Source of the DNA: an uncultured Eubacteriales bacterium
Lineage (GTDB): Bacteria > Bacillota > Clostridia > Oscillospirales > Oscillospiraceae
DNA: 64,000 bases
Reading direction: 5' to 3'
Assembly (NCBI GenBank): GCA_900316255.1
Contig: ONCI01000002.1
Location: 21,072 to 85,071 of the forward strand
Every line of letters begins with the position of its first letter. Within the stretch, counting starts at the first letter, position 1. The position numbers and the translations under genes are program-made. The notes below the pieces were generated by a model. It saw only the letters and a list, made by a program, of their open reading frames with translations. It was not told the origin of the DNA and made no database searches. Shown one piece after another: positions 55,946 to 63,367 of this stretch.

Positions 55946-56490
55946 GATGTCACCGCCTGTCTGTCGGTTTATAAGAATAGTATACAGGAGTCTGCGCGCC
56001 GAGGCAAGAAGAGCCTGCGGCGGGACGCAGGCCAAAGCCTACCCCGCGCCGTAGGGGCGATTCACGAATCGCTCGCCGCTCTTCTCTACCGCGCTATCGT
56101 CCAGTCTTTTGTCCCGGCTCCGCCGGGACGCACGTCAAAGCCTTCCCCGCGCACGGGGAAGGGGGACCGCTTGCGGTGGATGAGGTCCCCGCGAAGCGGC
56201 AATTCTCCGCTGTCACTTTCTCCGCGCTCTTATCCAGCACCCTGTCCCGGCTCCGCCGGGACGCACGCTGGTTGGGATTCGCCGAAGCCTTCCCCTTGAG
56301 GGGAAGGTGGCATCCGCCGATCCCCCGCAAGGCGGATGACGGATGAGGTGTCATAAGCTGCTCTGGTATTCTGCCTCCTGTCCTTCGCTTGCATCCGATT
56401 TCCCCTTGCGGGAGACGGGGAAATCTGATAGCGGTATCGTCCAGTTTTTGAACTGGACGATGAAAGCCACCTATGTGGCTTTCTGACATA
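55946..56490. repeat. 540-bp intergenic repeat cluster
   Basis: No gene. TGTCCCGGCTCCGCCGGGAC occurs at 56107 and 56249. REP-like double hairpins lie at 56145-56199 (CCTTCCCCGCG...CGGGGAAGG) and 56283-56352 (CCTTCCCCTTGAGGGGAAGG then CATCCGCC...GGCGGATG). A GAAAGCCAC/GTGGCTTTC hairpin sits at 56463-56484, and GTAGGGGCGA text near 56051. Confidence 0.75.
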
Positions 56491-56511
56491 ATTCGAATCC
56501 CTTAGCGTGCC
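56491..56511 (+). repeat. Inverted copy of the tRNA-Arg 3' end after its terminator
   Basis: Plus-strand ATTCGAATCCCTTAGCGTGC equals the T-loop-to-CCA part of minus-strand tRNA-Arg, minus two bases. It is the third such copy in the window (with tRNA-Pro and tRNA-Gly). Beyond it on the minus strand comes ATTATGTC. Confidence 0.85.
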
Positions 56512-56544
56512 AAAAAAGCCGGCCCCTATGGGGTCGGCTTTTTT
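56512..56544 (-). terminator. tRNA-Arg terminator
   Basis: AAAAAAGCCGGCCCC (56512-56526) and GGGGTCGGCTTTTTT (56530-56544), loop TAT, one G-U. Confidence 0.9.
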
Positions 56545-56620
56545 GGCACGCTGTAAGGGATTCGAACCCCTGACCTTCTGGTCCGTAGCCAGACGCTCTA
56601 TCCAGCTGAGCTAACAGCGC
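56544..56620 (-). tRNA. tRNA-Arg (ACG)
   Basis: 77 bases, CCA encoded. Acceptor GCGCTGT pairs with ACAGCGT (1-72 is G-U). The anticodon loop CTACGGA gives ACG, read as ICG for CGU/CGC/CGA. T stem AGGGG/CCCTT with TTCGAAT. It sits next to the arginine-catabolism genes. Confidence 0.96.
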
Positions 56621-56637
56621 ATTTTTTGTGCCTAAGT

Positions 56638-56666
56638 ATAGTAGCACACCCTTTTCGAAAATGCAA
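56638..56666 (-). promoter_or_regulatory. Sigma-A promoter of tRNA-Arg
   Basis: Minus-strand TTGCAT (56666-56661), a 17-base spacer, TACTAT (56643-56638). Confidence 0.78.
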
Positions 56667-56756
56667 GTCTTTTTTTCCACTCTTTTTCTCAATCACACTT
56701 TTCCCGTTCTTCGCCGCTTCGCACAGGAAAATGCCGAACATTTCCCCGGGTTTTTG

Positions 56757-56785
56757 TTGAAATTTTCCAAAGGATTGCGTATAAT
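56757..56785 (+). promoter_or_regulatory. Sigma-A promoter of arcA
   Basis: TTGAAA (56757-56762), a 17-base spacer, TATAAT (56780-56785), about 65 bases before the ATG. Confidence 0.88.
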
Positions 56786-56849
56786 ATGAAACGCTGATAA
56801 CATGACGGCTTCGGCCCGCTCCACGGGTCCGGGCCGGAAAGGGGAAAAC

Positions 56850-58082
56850 ATGAAGGGGATTTGCGTCCATAACGAGATCGGCCAGCTGCGCAAGGTGCTG
56901 CTGCACCGCCCGGGTCGGGAGCTTTTGAGCCTCACACCGGACCGGCTGGAAGAACTGCTGTTCGACGATATTCCTTTTCTCCGGGTGGCCCAGGCCGAGC
57001 ACGACGCCTTTGCCGAGACCCTGCGCAGCCAGGGCGTGGAAGTGGTATACCTGGAGGACCTGATGACGGAGGTGCTGCGGCTCTATCCGAAGCTCCTGGA
57101 GTCTTTCCTGCGCCAGTGGCTCAGCGAGGGGGAGATCCGCACCCAGCGCTGGCAGAACAAGCTCATCGACTATCTCTGTACCCACTATACAGGCAAGGAT
57201 CTGGTGCTGAAAACCATGGAGGGCATTCCCCTCTCGGAGATGGGCAATGTGAAGGCCTATTCCCTGCAGGATATGACCGCCCCGCCGGACGATCTGATTG
57301 TGGACCCCATGCCGAACCTGTATTTCACCCGGGATCCCTTTGCCTCCGTGGGCGAGGGCGTGTTCCTCAACCGGATGCGCTACCCCACCCGCCGGCGGGA
57401 GACCCTCTATGCCGATTACCTCTTCCGCTATCACCCGGACTTTGCGGGCCTGGTCCCCCGCTACTACGACCGGGACCTCCACGGCAGTCTGGAGGGCGGC
57501 GATGTGCTGGTGCTGACCAAGGACACGCTGGCCATCGGCATCTCCCAGCGCAGCAGCCCGGACGGCATCGAGTCCGCCGCCAGGAGCCTCTTCCGGGACC
57601 CGGGCTGCAGCTTCCGGCGGGTGCTGGCCTTCGACATTCCCAACTGCCGGGCCTTCATGCATCTGGACACGGTCTTCACCCAGATCGACCGGGACAAGTT
57701 CACCATCCACCCGGCCATTCTCGGCCCCCTCACGGTCTACGAACTGACGCCGGGCCCGGCGGACAGGGGCGGCCTCTGCATCAAACGCATCGACTCCGAG
57801 CTCTCCGGCATTCTGGCCGAGGCCCTGGGCGTGGACAAGGTGGAGCTGATCCCCTGCGGCGGCGGAGATATGATCGCGGCGGCCCGGGAGCAGTGGAACG
57901 ACGGCTCCAACACGCTCTGCATCGCCCCGGGCAAGATCGTGGTCTATGAGCGCAACGACATCACCAACGCCATTTTGCGGGACAAGGGCATCGAAGTGCT
58001 GGAGATCCCCTCGGCGGAGCTCTCCCGGGGACGCGGCGGCCCCAGATGCATGTCCATGCCGCTGATCCGGGACGAGCTCTGA
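56850..58082 (+). CDS. arcA: Arginine deiminase
   Basis: 410 residues, usual length. Opening '[20 protein letters not shown]' (about 5-24), '[20 protein letters not shown]' (about 151-170), catalytic His in '[19 protein letters not shown]' (about 267-285) and the nucleophile Cys in '[17 protein letters not shown]' at the end. Hydrolyses arginine to citrulline and ammonia; first step of the ADI pathway. AAAGGGGAAA precedes the ATG. Followed by argF/arcB after an intergenic stretch with low-complexity repeats, then arcC. Confidence 0.97.
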   Translation: MKGICVHNEIGQLRKVLLHRPGRELLSLTPDRLEELLFDDIPFLRVAQAEHDAFAETLRSQGVEVVYLEDLMTEVLRLYPKLLESFLRQWLSEGEIRTQRWQNKLIDYLCTHYTGKDLVLKTMEGIPLSEMGNVKAYSLQDMTAPPDDLIVDPMPNLYFTRDPFASVGEGVFLNRMRYPTRRRETLYADYLFRYHPDFAGLVPRYYDRDLHGSLEGGDVLVLTKDTLAIGISQRSSPDGIESAARSLFRDPGCSFRRVLAFDIPNCRAFMHLDTVFTQIDRDKFTIHPAILGPLTVYELTPGPADRGGLCIKRIDSELSGILAEALGVDKVELIPCGGGDMIAAAREQWNDGSNTLCIAPGKIVVYERNDITNAILRDKGIEVLEIPSAELSRGRGGPRCMSMPLIRDEL

Positions 58083-58087
58083 GGAGA

Positions 58088-58306
58088 GTTTTCAGTTTTC
58101 AGTTTTTAGTTTCCAGTTTTTAGGGATGCCGGTTTTAAAACTGTGCCCCATCTGAAAACTCCAAACGGAAAGCCAGCTCTCATTCACTGCATACCCTACA
58201 AAAGGTTAAAAATACTGTTTTTCGTTTCCAAGGATGTTGATATCAACGCTGTCAGTCCCGATCTCCGCCCCTGGAAACTAAAAACTTAAAACTAAAAACT
58301 AACAAA
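58088..58306. repeat. Inverted TTTTCAG/TTTTTAG low-complexity repeats
   Basis: GTTTTCAGTTTTCAGTTTTT-type seven-base repeats after arcA (58088-58122) and their complement (CTGGAAACTAAAAACTTAAA-type) before arcB (about 58268-58304), about 150 bases apart. They could pair as a long hairpin. Confidence 0.6.
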
Positions 58307-58321
58307 ACGGAGGACACATTC

Positions 58322-59317
58322 ATGGGCGTCAACATCAGAGGACGGAGCTTCCTCACCCTTCTGGACTACACTCCCCACGAGATCAACTACCTCATCGACC
58401 TTGGCGCGGAATTCAAGCGTCTCAAAGCCGCCGGTGTGGAGCACAAGTGGCTCACCGGCAAGCAGGTGGTGCTGCTCTTCGAGAAGACCTCTACCCGCAC
58501 CCGCTGCTCCTTCGAGGTGGGTGCCCGGGACCTGGGCATGGGCGTGACCTTCCTGGATCCCGGCTCCAGCCAGATGGGCAAGAAGGAGTCCCTGGCCGAC
58601 ACCGCCCAGGTCCTGGGCCGCATGTATGACGGCATCGAGTACCGGGGCTTCAAACAGTCCGTGGTGGAGGACCTGGCCAAATACTCCGGCGTGCCCGTGT
58701 GGAACGGCCTCACCGACGACTTCCATCCCACCCAGATGCTGGCGGACATGCTCACCATCCGGGAGGAGTTCGGCCACGATCTCCGGGGCCGGAAGCTCAC
58801 CTTCTTCGGCGACGCCCGCAACAACGTGGCAAACTCCCTCATGGTGGTCTGCGCAAAGCTGGGCATGCACTACTGCGCCTGCGGCCCTGAGGAGCTGATG
58901 CCCAAGGACGAGCTCATCGCCAAATGCCGGGCCGTGGCGGAGGAGACCGGCGCCGTGCTGGAGTTCACCGACGATCCCGCCCAGGGCGCAAAGGACTGCG
59001 ACGTGCTCTACACCGATATCTGGGTCTCCATGGGCGAGCCCGCGGAGCTCTGGGACAAGCGCATCAAGCTCCTGCTGCCCTATCAGATCAACAAGGAGCT
59101 GATCGCCAAGGCCAAGCCCACCGCCATCTTCATGCACTGCCTGCCCGCCTTCCACGACCGCAACACCGTTGTGGGCGAGGAGATCTACCAGAAATACGGT
59201 CTGGAGGCCATGGAAGTCACCGACGACGTGTTCCTGGGCAAGCAGGCTCGACAGTTTGACGAGGCCGAAAACCGGATGCACACCATCAAGGCCGTCATGT
59301 ACGCCACGCTGAAATAA
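58322..59317 (+). CDS. argF: Ornithine carbamoyltransferase (catabolic)
   Basis: 331 residues. Carbamoyl-phosphate motif 'FEKTSTRTRCSFEVGARDLG' (about 53-72, STRTR), 'DDFHPTQMLADMLTI' (about 137-151), and ornithine/catalytic Cys region 'AIFMHCLPAFHDRNTVVG' (about 265-282, HCLP). Its position between arcA and arcC indicates the catabolic (arcB) role: citrulline phosphorolysis to ornithine and carbamoyl phosphate. Three bases separate it from arcC. Confidence 0.96.
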   Translation: MGVNIRGRSFLTLLDYTPHEINYLIDLGAEFKRLKAAGVEHKWLTGKQVVLLFEKTSTRTRCSFEVGARDLGMGVTFLDPGSSQMGKKESLADTAQVLGRMYDGIEYRGFKQSVVEDLAKYSGVPVWNGLTDDFHPTQMLADMLTIREEFGHDLRGRKLTFFGDARNNVANSLMVVCAKLGMHYCACGPEELMPKDELIAKCRAVAEETGAVLEFTDDPAQGAKDCDVLYTDIWVSMGEPAELWDKRIKLLLPYQINKELIAKAKPTAIFMHCLPAFHDRNTVVGEEIYQKYGLEAMEVTDDVFLGKQARQFDEAENRMHTIKAVMYATLK

Positions 59318-59319
59318 GC

Positions 59320-60255
59320 ATGGCGGAGCGGATCGTGATCGCCCTGGGCGGCAATGCCCTGGGCAAGACGCCCACGGAGCAGCTCTCCCTGGTGCGGGAG
59401 ACCGCCCGGCCCCTGGTGGATCTGGTGGAAAAGGGCTATGAGCTGGTCATCGGGCACGGCAACGGGCCCCAGGTGGGCATGATCAACCTGGCCATGGAGT
59501 ACTCCGCCCAGAAGGGCGGCAGCACCCCCTTCATGCCCTTTGCGGAGTGCGGGGCCATGACCCAGGGCTATATCGGCTACCATCTGCAGCAGGCCCTTCA
59601 GCGGGAGCTGAACCGGCGGGGGATCAAAAAGAACGCGGTCACCCTGGTGACCCAGGTGGTGGTGGATGAGAACGACCCGGGCTTTCTGCACCCCACCAAG
59701 CCCGTGGGCTGCTTCTACACCCGGGACCAGGCCGAAAAGATGGCCGCCAACAAGGGGCTCACCTTCATGGAGGATGCCGGGCGGGGTTACCGCCGGGTGG
59801 TGCCCTCCCCCATTCCCAAGCGCATCGTGGAGATCGAAGTGGTGGAGCAGCTTGTCCGTTGCGGGGCTGTCGTCATCACAGTGGGCGGCGGCGGTATTCC
59901 CGTGGTGGAGCGGGGGCACGGGCTGCAGGGGGTGGAGGCGGTCATCGACAAGGACCAGGCCTCTTCCCTGCTGGCAAGGGAGCTGCGGGCCGACCGGCTC
60001 ATCATCCTCACCGCGGTGGACCGGGTCTGTGTGAACTTCGGCAAACCCGATCAGGCCGCTCTCAGCGAGATGAGCCTTGCCGACTGCGCGCGCTATATCG
60101 CCGAGGGGCAGTTCGCTCCGGGCAGCATGCTGCCCAAGGTGGAGGCCTGCATGGACTTTGTGGCGAGCACCCCCGGGGGCCGGGCGCTGATCACCTCCCT
60201 CTCCCGGGCTTCCGACGCCCTGGAGGGCAAAACCGGTACGGTCATTCACAAATAA
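59320..60255 (+). CDS. arcC: Carbamate kinase
   Basis: 311 residues. Family signatures: 'RIVIALGGNALGKTPTEQ' at the start (about 4-21), 'VIGHGNGPQVGMINLAME' (about 43-60) and 'AVVITVGGGGIPVVERGHGL' (about 184-203). Transfers phosphate from carbamoyl phosphate to ADP, the ATP-yielding step. Ends in a terminator; no arcD antiporter follows. Confidence 0.97.
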   Translation: MAERIVIALGGNALGKTPTEQLSLVRETARPLVDLVEKGYELVIGHGNGPQVGMINLAMEYSAQKGGSTPFMPFAECGAMTQGYIGYHLQQALQRELNRRGIKKNAVTLVTQVVVDENDPGFLHPTKPVGCFYTRDQAEKMAANKGLTFMEDAGRGYRRVVPSPIPKRIVEIEVVEQLVRCGAVVITVGGGGIPVVERGHGLQGVEAVIDKDQASSLLARELRADRLIILTAVDRVCVNFGKPDQAALSEMSLADCARYIAEGQFAPGSMLPKVEACMDFVASTPGGRALITSLSRASDALEGKTGTVIHK

Positions 60256-60260
60256 GAAGC

Positions 60261-60305
60261 AAAACCGCGTTCATTCGGGATCCTTTCCGGAAAGAGCGCG
60301 GTTTT
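60261..60305 (+). terminator. Terminator after arcC
   Basis: AAAACCGCG (60261-60269) and CGCGGTTTT (60297-60305); T-run after. Confidence 0.78.
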
Positions 60306-60315
60306 CTTCTTTCGT

Positions 60316-60349
60316 TTTTCACTTTTCACTCTTCACTTTTCACTTTGTT
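60316..60349. repeat. TTTTCAC heptad repeats
   Basis: TTTTTCACTTTTCACTCTTC and on: about four seven-base units between the arcC terminator and argS. Similar text at 1056-1073. Confidence 0.65.
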
Positions 60350-60397
60350 TATGCTAAACTATTATAGTTCGACCAGATTATTAGCGGAGGATTTCCC

Positions 60398-62056
60398 ATG
60401 AATTTTGACCAGAAGATCGCCCAGGCTGTTCGGCAGGCCGTGAAGGACGCCTTTGACCTGGACGCGGAAGAGAATGTTCTCACCATCGACACCCCCAAGG
60501 ATCCCAAGCTGGGCGACTATGCCAGCAGCGCGGCCATGAAGCTGGCCCGGGCCCTGCACCAGGCGCCCCTGGCCATCGCCGAGGCGCTGGCCCCCAGACT
60601 GGAGGCTCTGCTGCCCGAGGCGGAGAGCGTCACCGTGGCAAAGCCCGGCTTTTTGAACTTCCGCATGAAGAAGGACGCCTTCACCGCCGTCATCAACCAG
60701 GTGCTCTCCGCCGGGGATGACTACGGCAAAAACCAGTCCGGAACAGGCAGAAAGGCCCTGGTGGAGTGGGTCTCCGCCAATCCCACCGGCGACCTGCACT
60801 GCGGCCACGCCCGCAACGCCGCCTGGGGTGACGCCATCTGCCGCCTGATGGAGGCCAGCGGCTGGGATGTGCTGCGGGAGTTCTATGTGAACGACGCCGG
60901 CAACCAGATCGTCATGCTGGGCAAGAGCCTGGAGGCCCGGTACTTCGAGCACTTCGGCCGAAACGACTTTGAGCTGCCCGAAAACGGCTACCACGCCGAG
61001 GACGTGAAGCAGATCGCCGCCCAGATCGCCGAGACCGAGGGCGACAAGTGGCTCACCGCCGACCCCAGGGAGCGGCTGGAGCATTTCATGGCCGTGGGCA
61101 AAGCTCTGGAGCTGGAGAAGATCGACCGGGACCTGAAACTCTACCGGGTCACGATGCAGTCCTGGATGCACGAGACCTCCTTCTATGAAAACGACATGGC
61201 CCCCATCCGCGCCGTGCTCGACCGCATGGCGGAGCTGGGTCTCACCTACGAGCAGGACGGAGCCCTCTGGTTCCGCTCCTCCCAGTATGGGGACGAGAAG
61301 GACCGGGTCCTGCGCAAGAGCGACGGAACCCTGGCCTACCTGACCCCGGATATCGCCAACCACGTCCACAAGGTGGAGCGGGGCTATCCCTATCTGGTGG
61401 ACCTGTGGGGCGCAGACCATCACTCCTACGTGATCCGCATGCAGGCAGCCCTCACCGCCCTGGGTTACCCCAAGGGCACCCTGAACGTGGACCTGATCCA
61501 GATGGTCCGCATGGTGGAGGACGGCAAAGAAGTAAAGATGTCCAAGCGCACCGGCAACGCCATCACCATCCGGGAGCTCTGCGAGGACATCGGCGTGGAC
61601 GCCGCCCGCTGGTTCTTCGCCTCCAAGGACGTGAGCACCCACATGGACCTGGATCTGAAGCTGGCCCGTTCCCAGGACAACAACAACCCGGTGTATTACG
61701 CCCAGTACGCCCACTCCCGCATGTGCTCCATCCTCACCAACCCCAAGATGCCCGCCTTCCATCCGGAAGAGAGCTACGGTAGGCTCACCGATGAGAAGGA
61801 GCTGCAGCTCCTTAAGCTGATCGGAGAATTTCCCGGCTTCGTGGGCGAGTGCGCGGCCCTGCGCAAGCCCAACAAGCTGGCGGACTGGATCCTGGCCTTC
61901 GTCAAGGTCTTCCACAGCTACTACAACAGCACCAAGGTCTATAACCCGGAGGATCCGGAGCTGACCAATCACCGGCTGGGTCTCATTCAGGCCACCCGCA
62001 TCACCCTGAAAAACGCCCTGGCCCTGCTGGCCGTCTCCGCGCCGGAGAGTATGTGA
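60398..62056 (+). CDS. argS: Arginyl-tRNA synthetase
   Basis: 552 residues, normal. Class I signature 'ANPTGDLHCGHARNAAWGDA' (about 129-148; HxGH) and KMSKR in 'KEVKMSKRTGNAITIRELCE' (about 378-397). N-terminal tRNA-contact domain about 1-110; the C-terminal anticodon domain ends 'LAVSAPESM'. Charges tRNA-Arg. The leader (60306-60397) is too short for a T-box. Grouped with arcABC and tRNA-Arg. Confidence 0.97.
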   Translation: MNFDQKIAQAVRQAVKDAFDLDAEENVLTIDTPKDPKLGDYASSAAMKLARALHQAPLAIAEALAPRLEALLPEAESVTVAKPGFLNFRMKKDAFTAVINQVLSAGDDYGKNQSGTGRKALVEWVSANPTGDLHCGHARNAAWGDAICRLMEASGWDVLREFYVNDAGNQIVMLGKSLEARYFEHFGRNDFELPENGYHAEDVKQIAAQIAETEGDKWLTADPRERLEHFMAVGKALELEKIDRDLKLYRVTMQSWMHETSFYENDMAPIRAVLDRMAELGLTYEQDGALWFRSSQYGDEKDRVLRKSDGTLAYLTPDIANHVHKVERGYPYLVDLWGADHHSYVIRMQAALTALGYPKGTLNVDLIQMVRMVEDGKEVKMSKRTGNAITIRELCEDIGVDAARWFFASKDVSTHMDLDLKLARSQDNNNPVYYAQYAHSRMCSILTNPKMPAFHPEESYGRLTDEKELQLLKLIGEFPGFVGECAALRKPNKLADWILAFVKVFHSYYNSTKVYNPEDPELTNHRLGLIQATRITLKNALALLAVSAPESM

Positions 62057-62067
62057 ATTCAAAAAAC

Positions 62068-62106
62068 TACGCAAACGCCCTCGCTTCTGGTACAACAGGA
62101 GCGGGG
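62068..62106 (+). terminator. Hairpin after argS
   Basis: ACGCCCTCGCTTCTG / CAGGAGCGGGGGTGT imperfect stem past the argS stop, followed by GTTGT only, so a weak terminator. Confidence 0.5.
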
Positions 62107-62126
62107 GTGTTGTCATGGATGGATGA

Positions 62127-62827
62127 ATGGATGAATGGAAGAAAGACGTGCGGCGAGATGTGGTATTTGTAGACATCGACGCACTGGTACCGGAAGATCA
62201 TTTGCTGAGAAAGATAGAGAAAGTGATGGATTATGACTGGCTATACGAGCGTCTTGATCCATACTATTGTCATGACAACGGACGGCCGGGAACAGACCCG
62301 GTAGTTCTGATCAAGATGGTGTTGATCCAACATCTTTACGGAATACCGTCACTGCGGCAGACCTACCAGCGGATACAGGATACGCTCTCTTACCGGTGGT
62401 TTCTGGGCTATGGGCTGTTGGACGAAATCCCCCATTTTGCAACGGTGAGCTATGCGTTCTGCAAGCGGTTTCCGGAAGAACTGACCGAAGAAATCTTTGC
62501 GCGTATCCTGAACAAAGCCCTGAATCACAGGATATCTGGCAAGAATATCTTGACCTTGTGGAGCAGCTCCGCAAAACGGATCGCGGGAAAGAGATCTACG
62601 CCATGCGCAAAGAGACGATTGAACGTGTCTTTGCCGACGCAAAAGAAAAACATGCGATGCGTTACACGCATCATCGAGGTCTTGCCCGGGTCACAAGCTG
62701 GGTGAGGCTTAAATATGCTGCCATGAACCTGAAAAAGCTGGCAGTATGGAGTTGGAAGAACTCCTTTTTGCGTCTCTTTTTCTCTCTTTTTCCCCCTGTT
62801 TATACCGAAGTCCCCGCTTTCGTCTAA
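62127..62827 (+). pseudogene. IS1182-type transposase remnant, internally deleted
   Basis: The first ~130 codons read as the DUF772 N-terminal part of an IS1182/IS5-like transposase ('DALVPEDHLLRKIEKVMDY', 'DPVVLIKMVLIQHLYGIPSL', 'LGYGLLDEIPHFATVSYAFC'). At about 62520 the frame switches, and the plus-one frame gives the family's C-terminus ('RKETIERVFADAKEKHAMRY' and 'TSWVRLKYAAMNLKKLAVW'). The middle, with two catalytic acidic residues, is missing; full proteins are about 450-500 residues. Lower GC than its surroundings. A hairpin at 62808-62847 may be the right end of the element. Not functional. Confidence 0.85.
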
Positions 62828-63274
62828 CGAAAACAGGGACTTCTTTGACACTCTGAGGCGACCAAAGGTCGCCCCAGACTGTAGACAAACCTATGCGGCA
62901 GAGCTTGGACACGCATGGGGGGATTGTGAAGGGGGGAGGGTATGCCCCCCTTCACGTTCAATCTATGCCTTTCAAGCTGTCGACACTTTGTCGACAGCTT
63001 GAGGCGACCAAAGGTCGCCCCTACGGCGGAGAAGTGCAAAACGGGCCGCCGAGGGCGTCGGCCCCTACGGCGGGGGCGGGAAGCGGACGAGCGATGCTCG
63101 TCCCTACGTCGGCAGGAACAATTCTCCCCTTGTGTGTTTTCGCTATTGTCTTCTAAGCTTACAAGATACAAGCCCTCCGTCAGCCGCCTCGCGGGAGATC
63201 GGCGGATGACACCTCCCCTTGCTCATGGGAGGTTTTCTCCCAGCAGCTCCGCATTCCGAATTGCGAATTCTCCC
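62828..63274. repeat. Intergenic cluster of palindromes
   Basis: No gene in about 450 bases. GAGGCGACC-type hairpins at about 62858 and 63001, a perfect 12-bp palindrome around ACTTT at 62973-63001 (CAAGCTGTCGAC/GTCGACAGCTTG), then three short hairpins each ending CCCTACG (62998-63110), then a REP-like double hairpin at 63169-63232. Confidence 0.75.
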
Positions 63275-63303
63275 TTGCCATTCGGGCGGGTTTCGAGTAC
63301 AAT
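63275..63303 (+). promoter_or_regulatory. Sigma-A promoter of the ABC ATPase gene
   Basis: TTGCCA (63275-63280), a 17-base spacer, TACAAT (63298-63303). Confidence 0.75.
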
Positions 63304-63367
63304 TCAATTGGAATGCTATACCCTTTTCGTACACCCATACTTTACTGACTGCGAGGGATGCGACGCC

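Noticed and set aside
60306-60397. T-box leader before argS
   Set aside because: Only about 90 bases, no specifier hairpin or T-box sequence.
60362-62176. 604-codon open frame on the minus strand
   Set aside because: Antisense shadow of argS; its translation is Gly/Val/Leu/His-rich with no motif.
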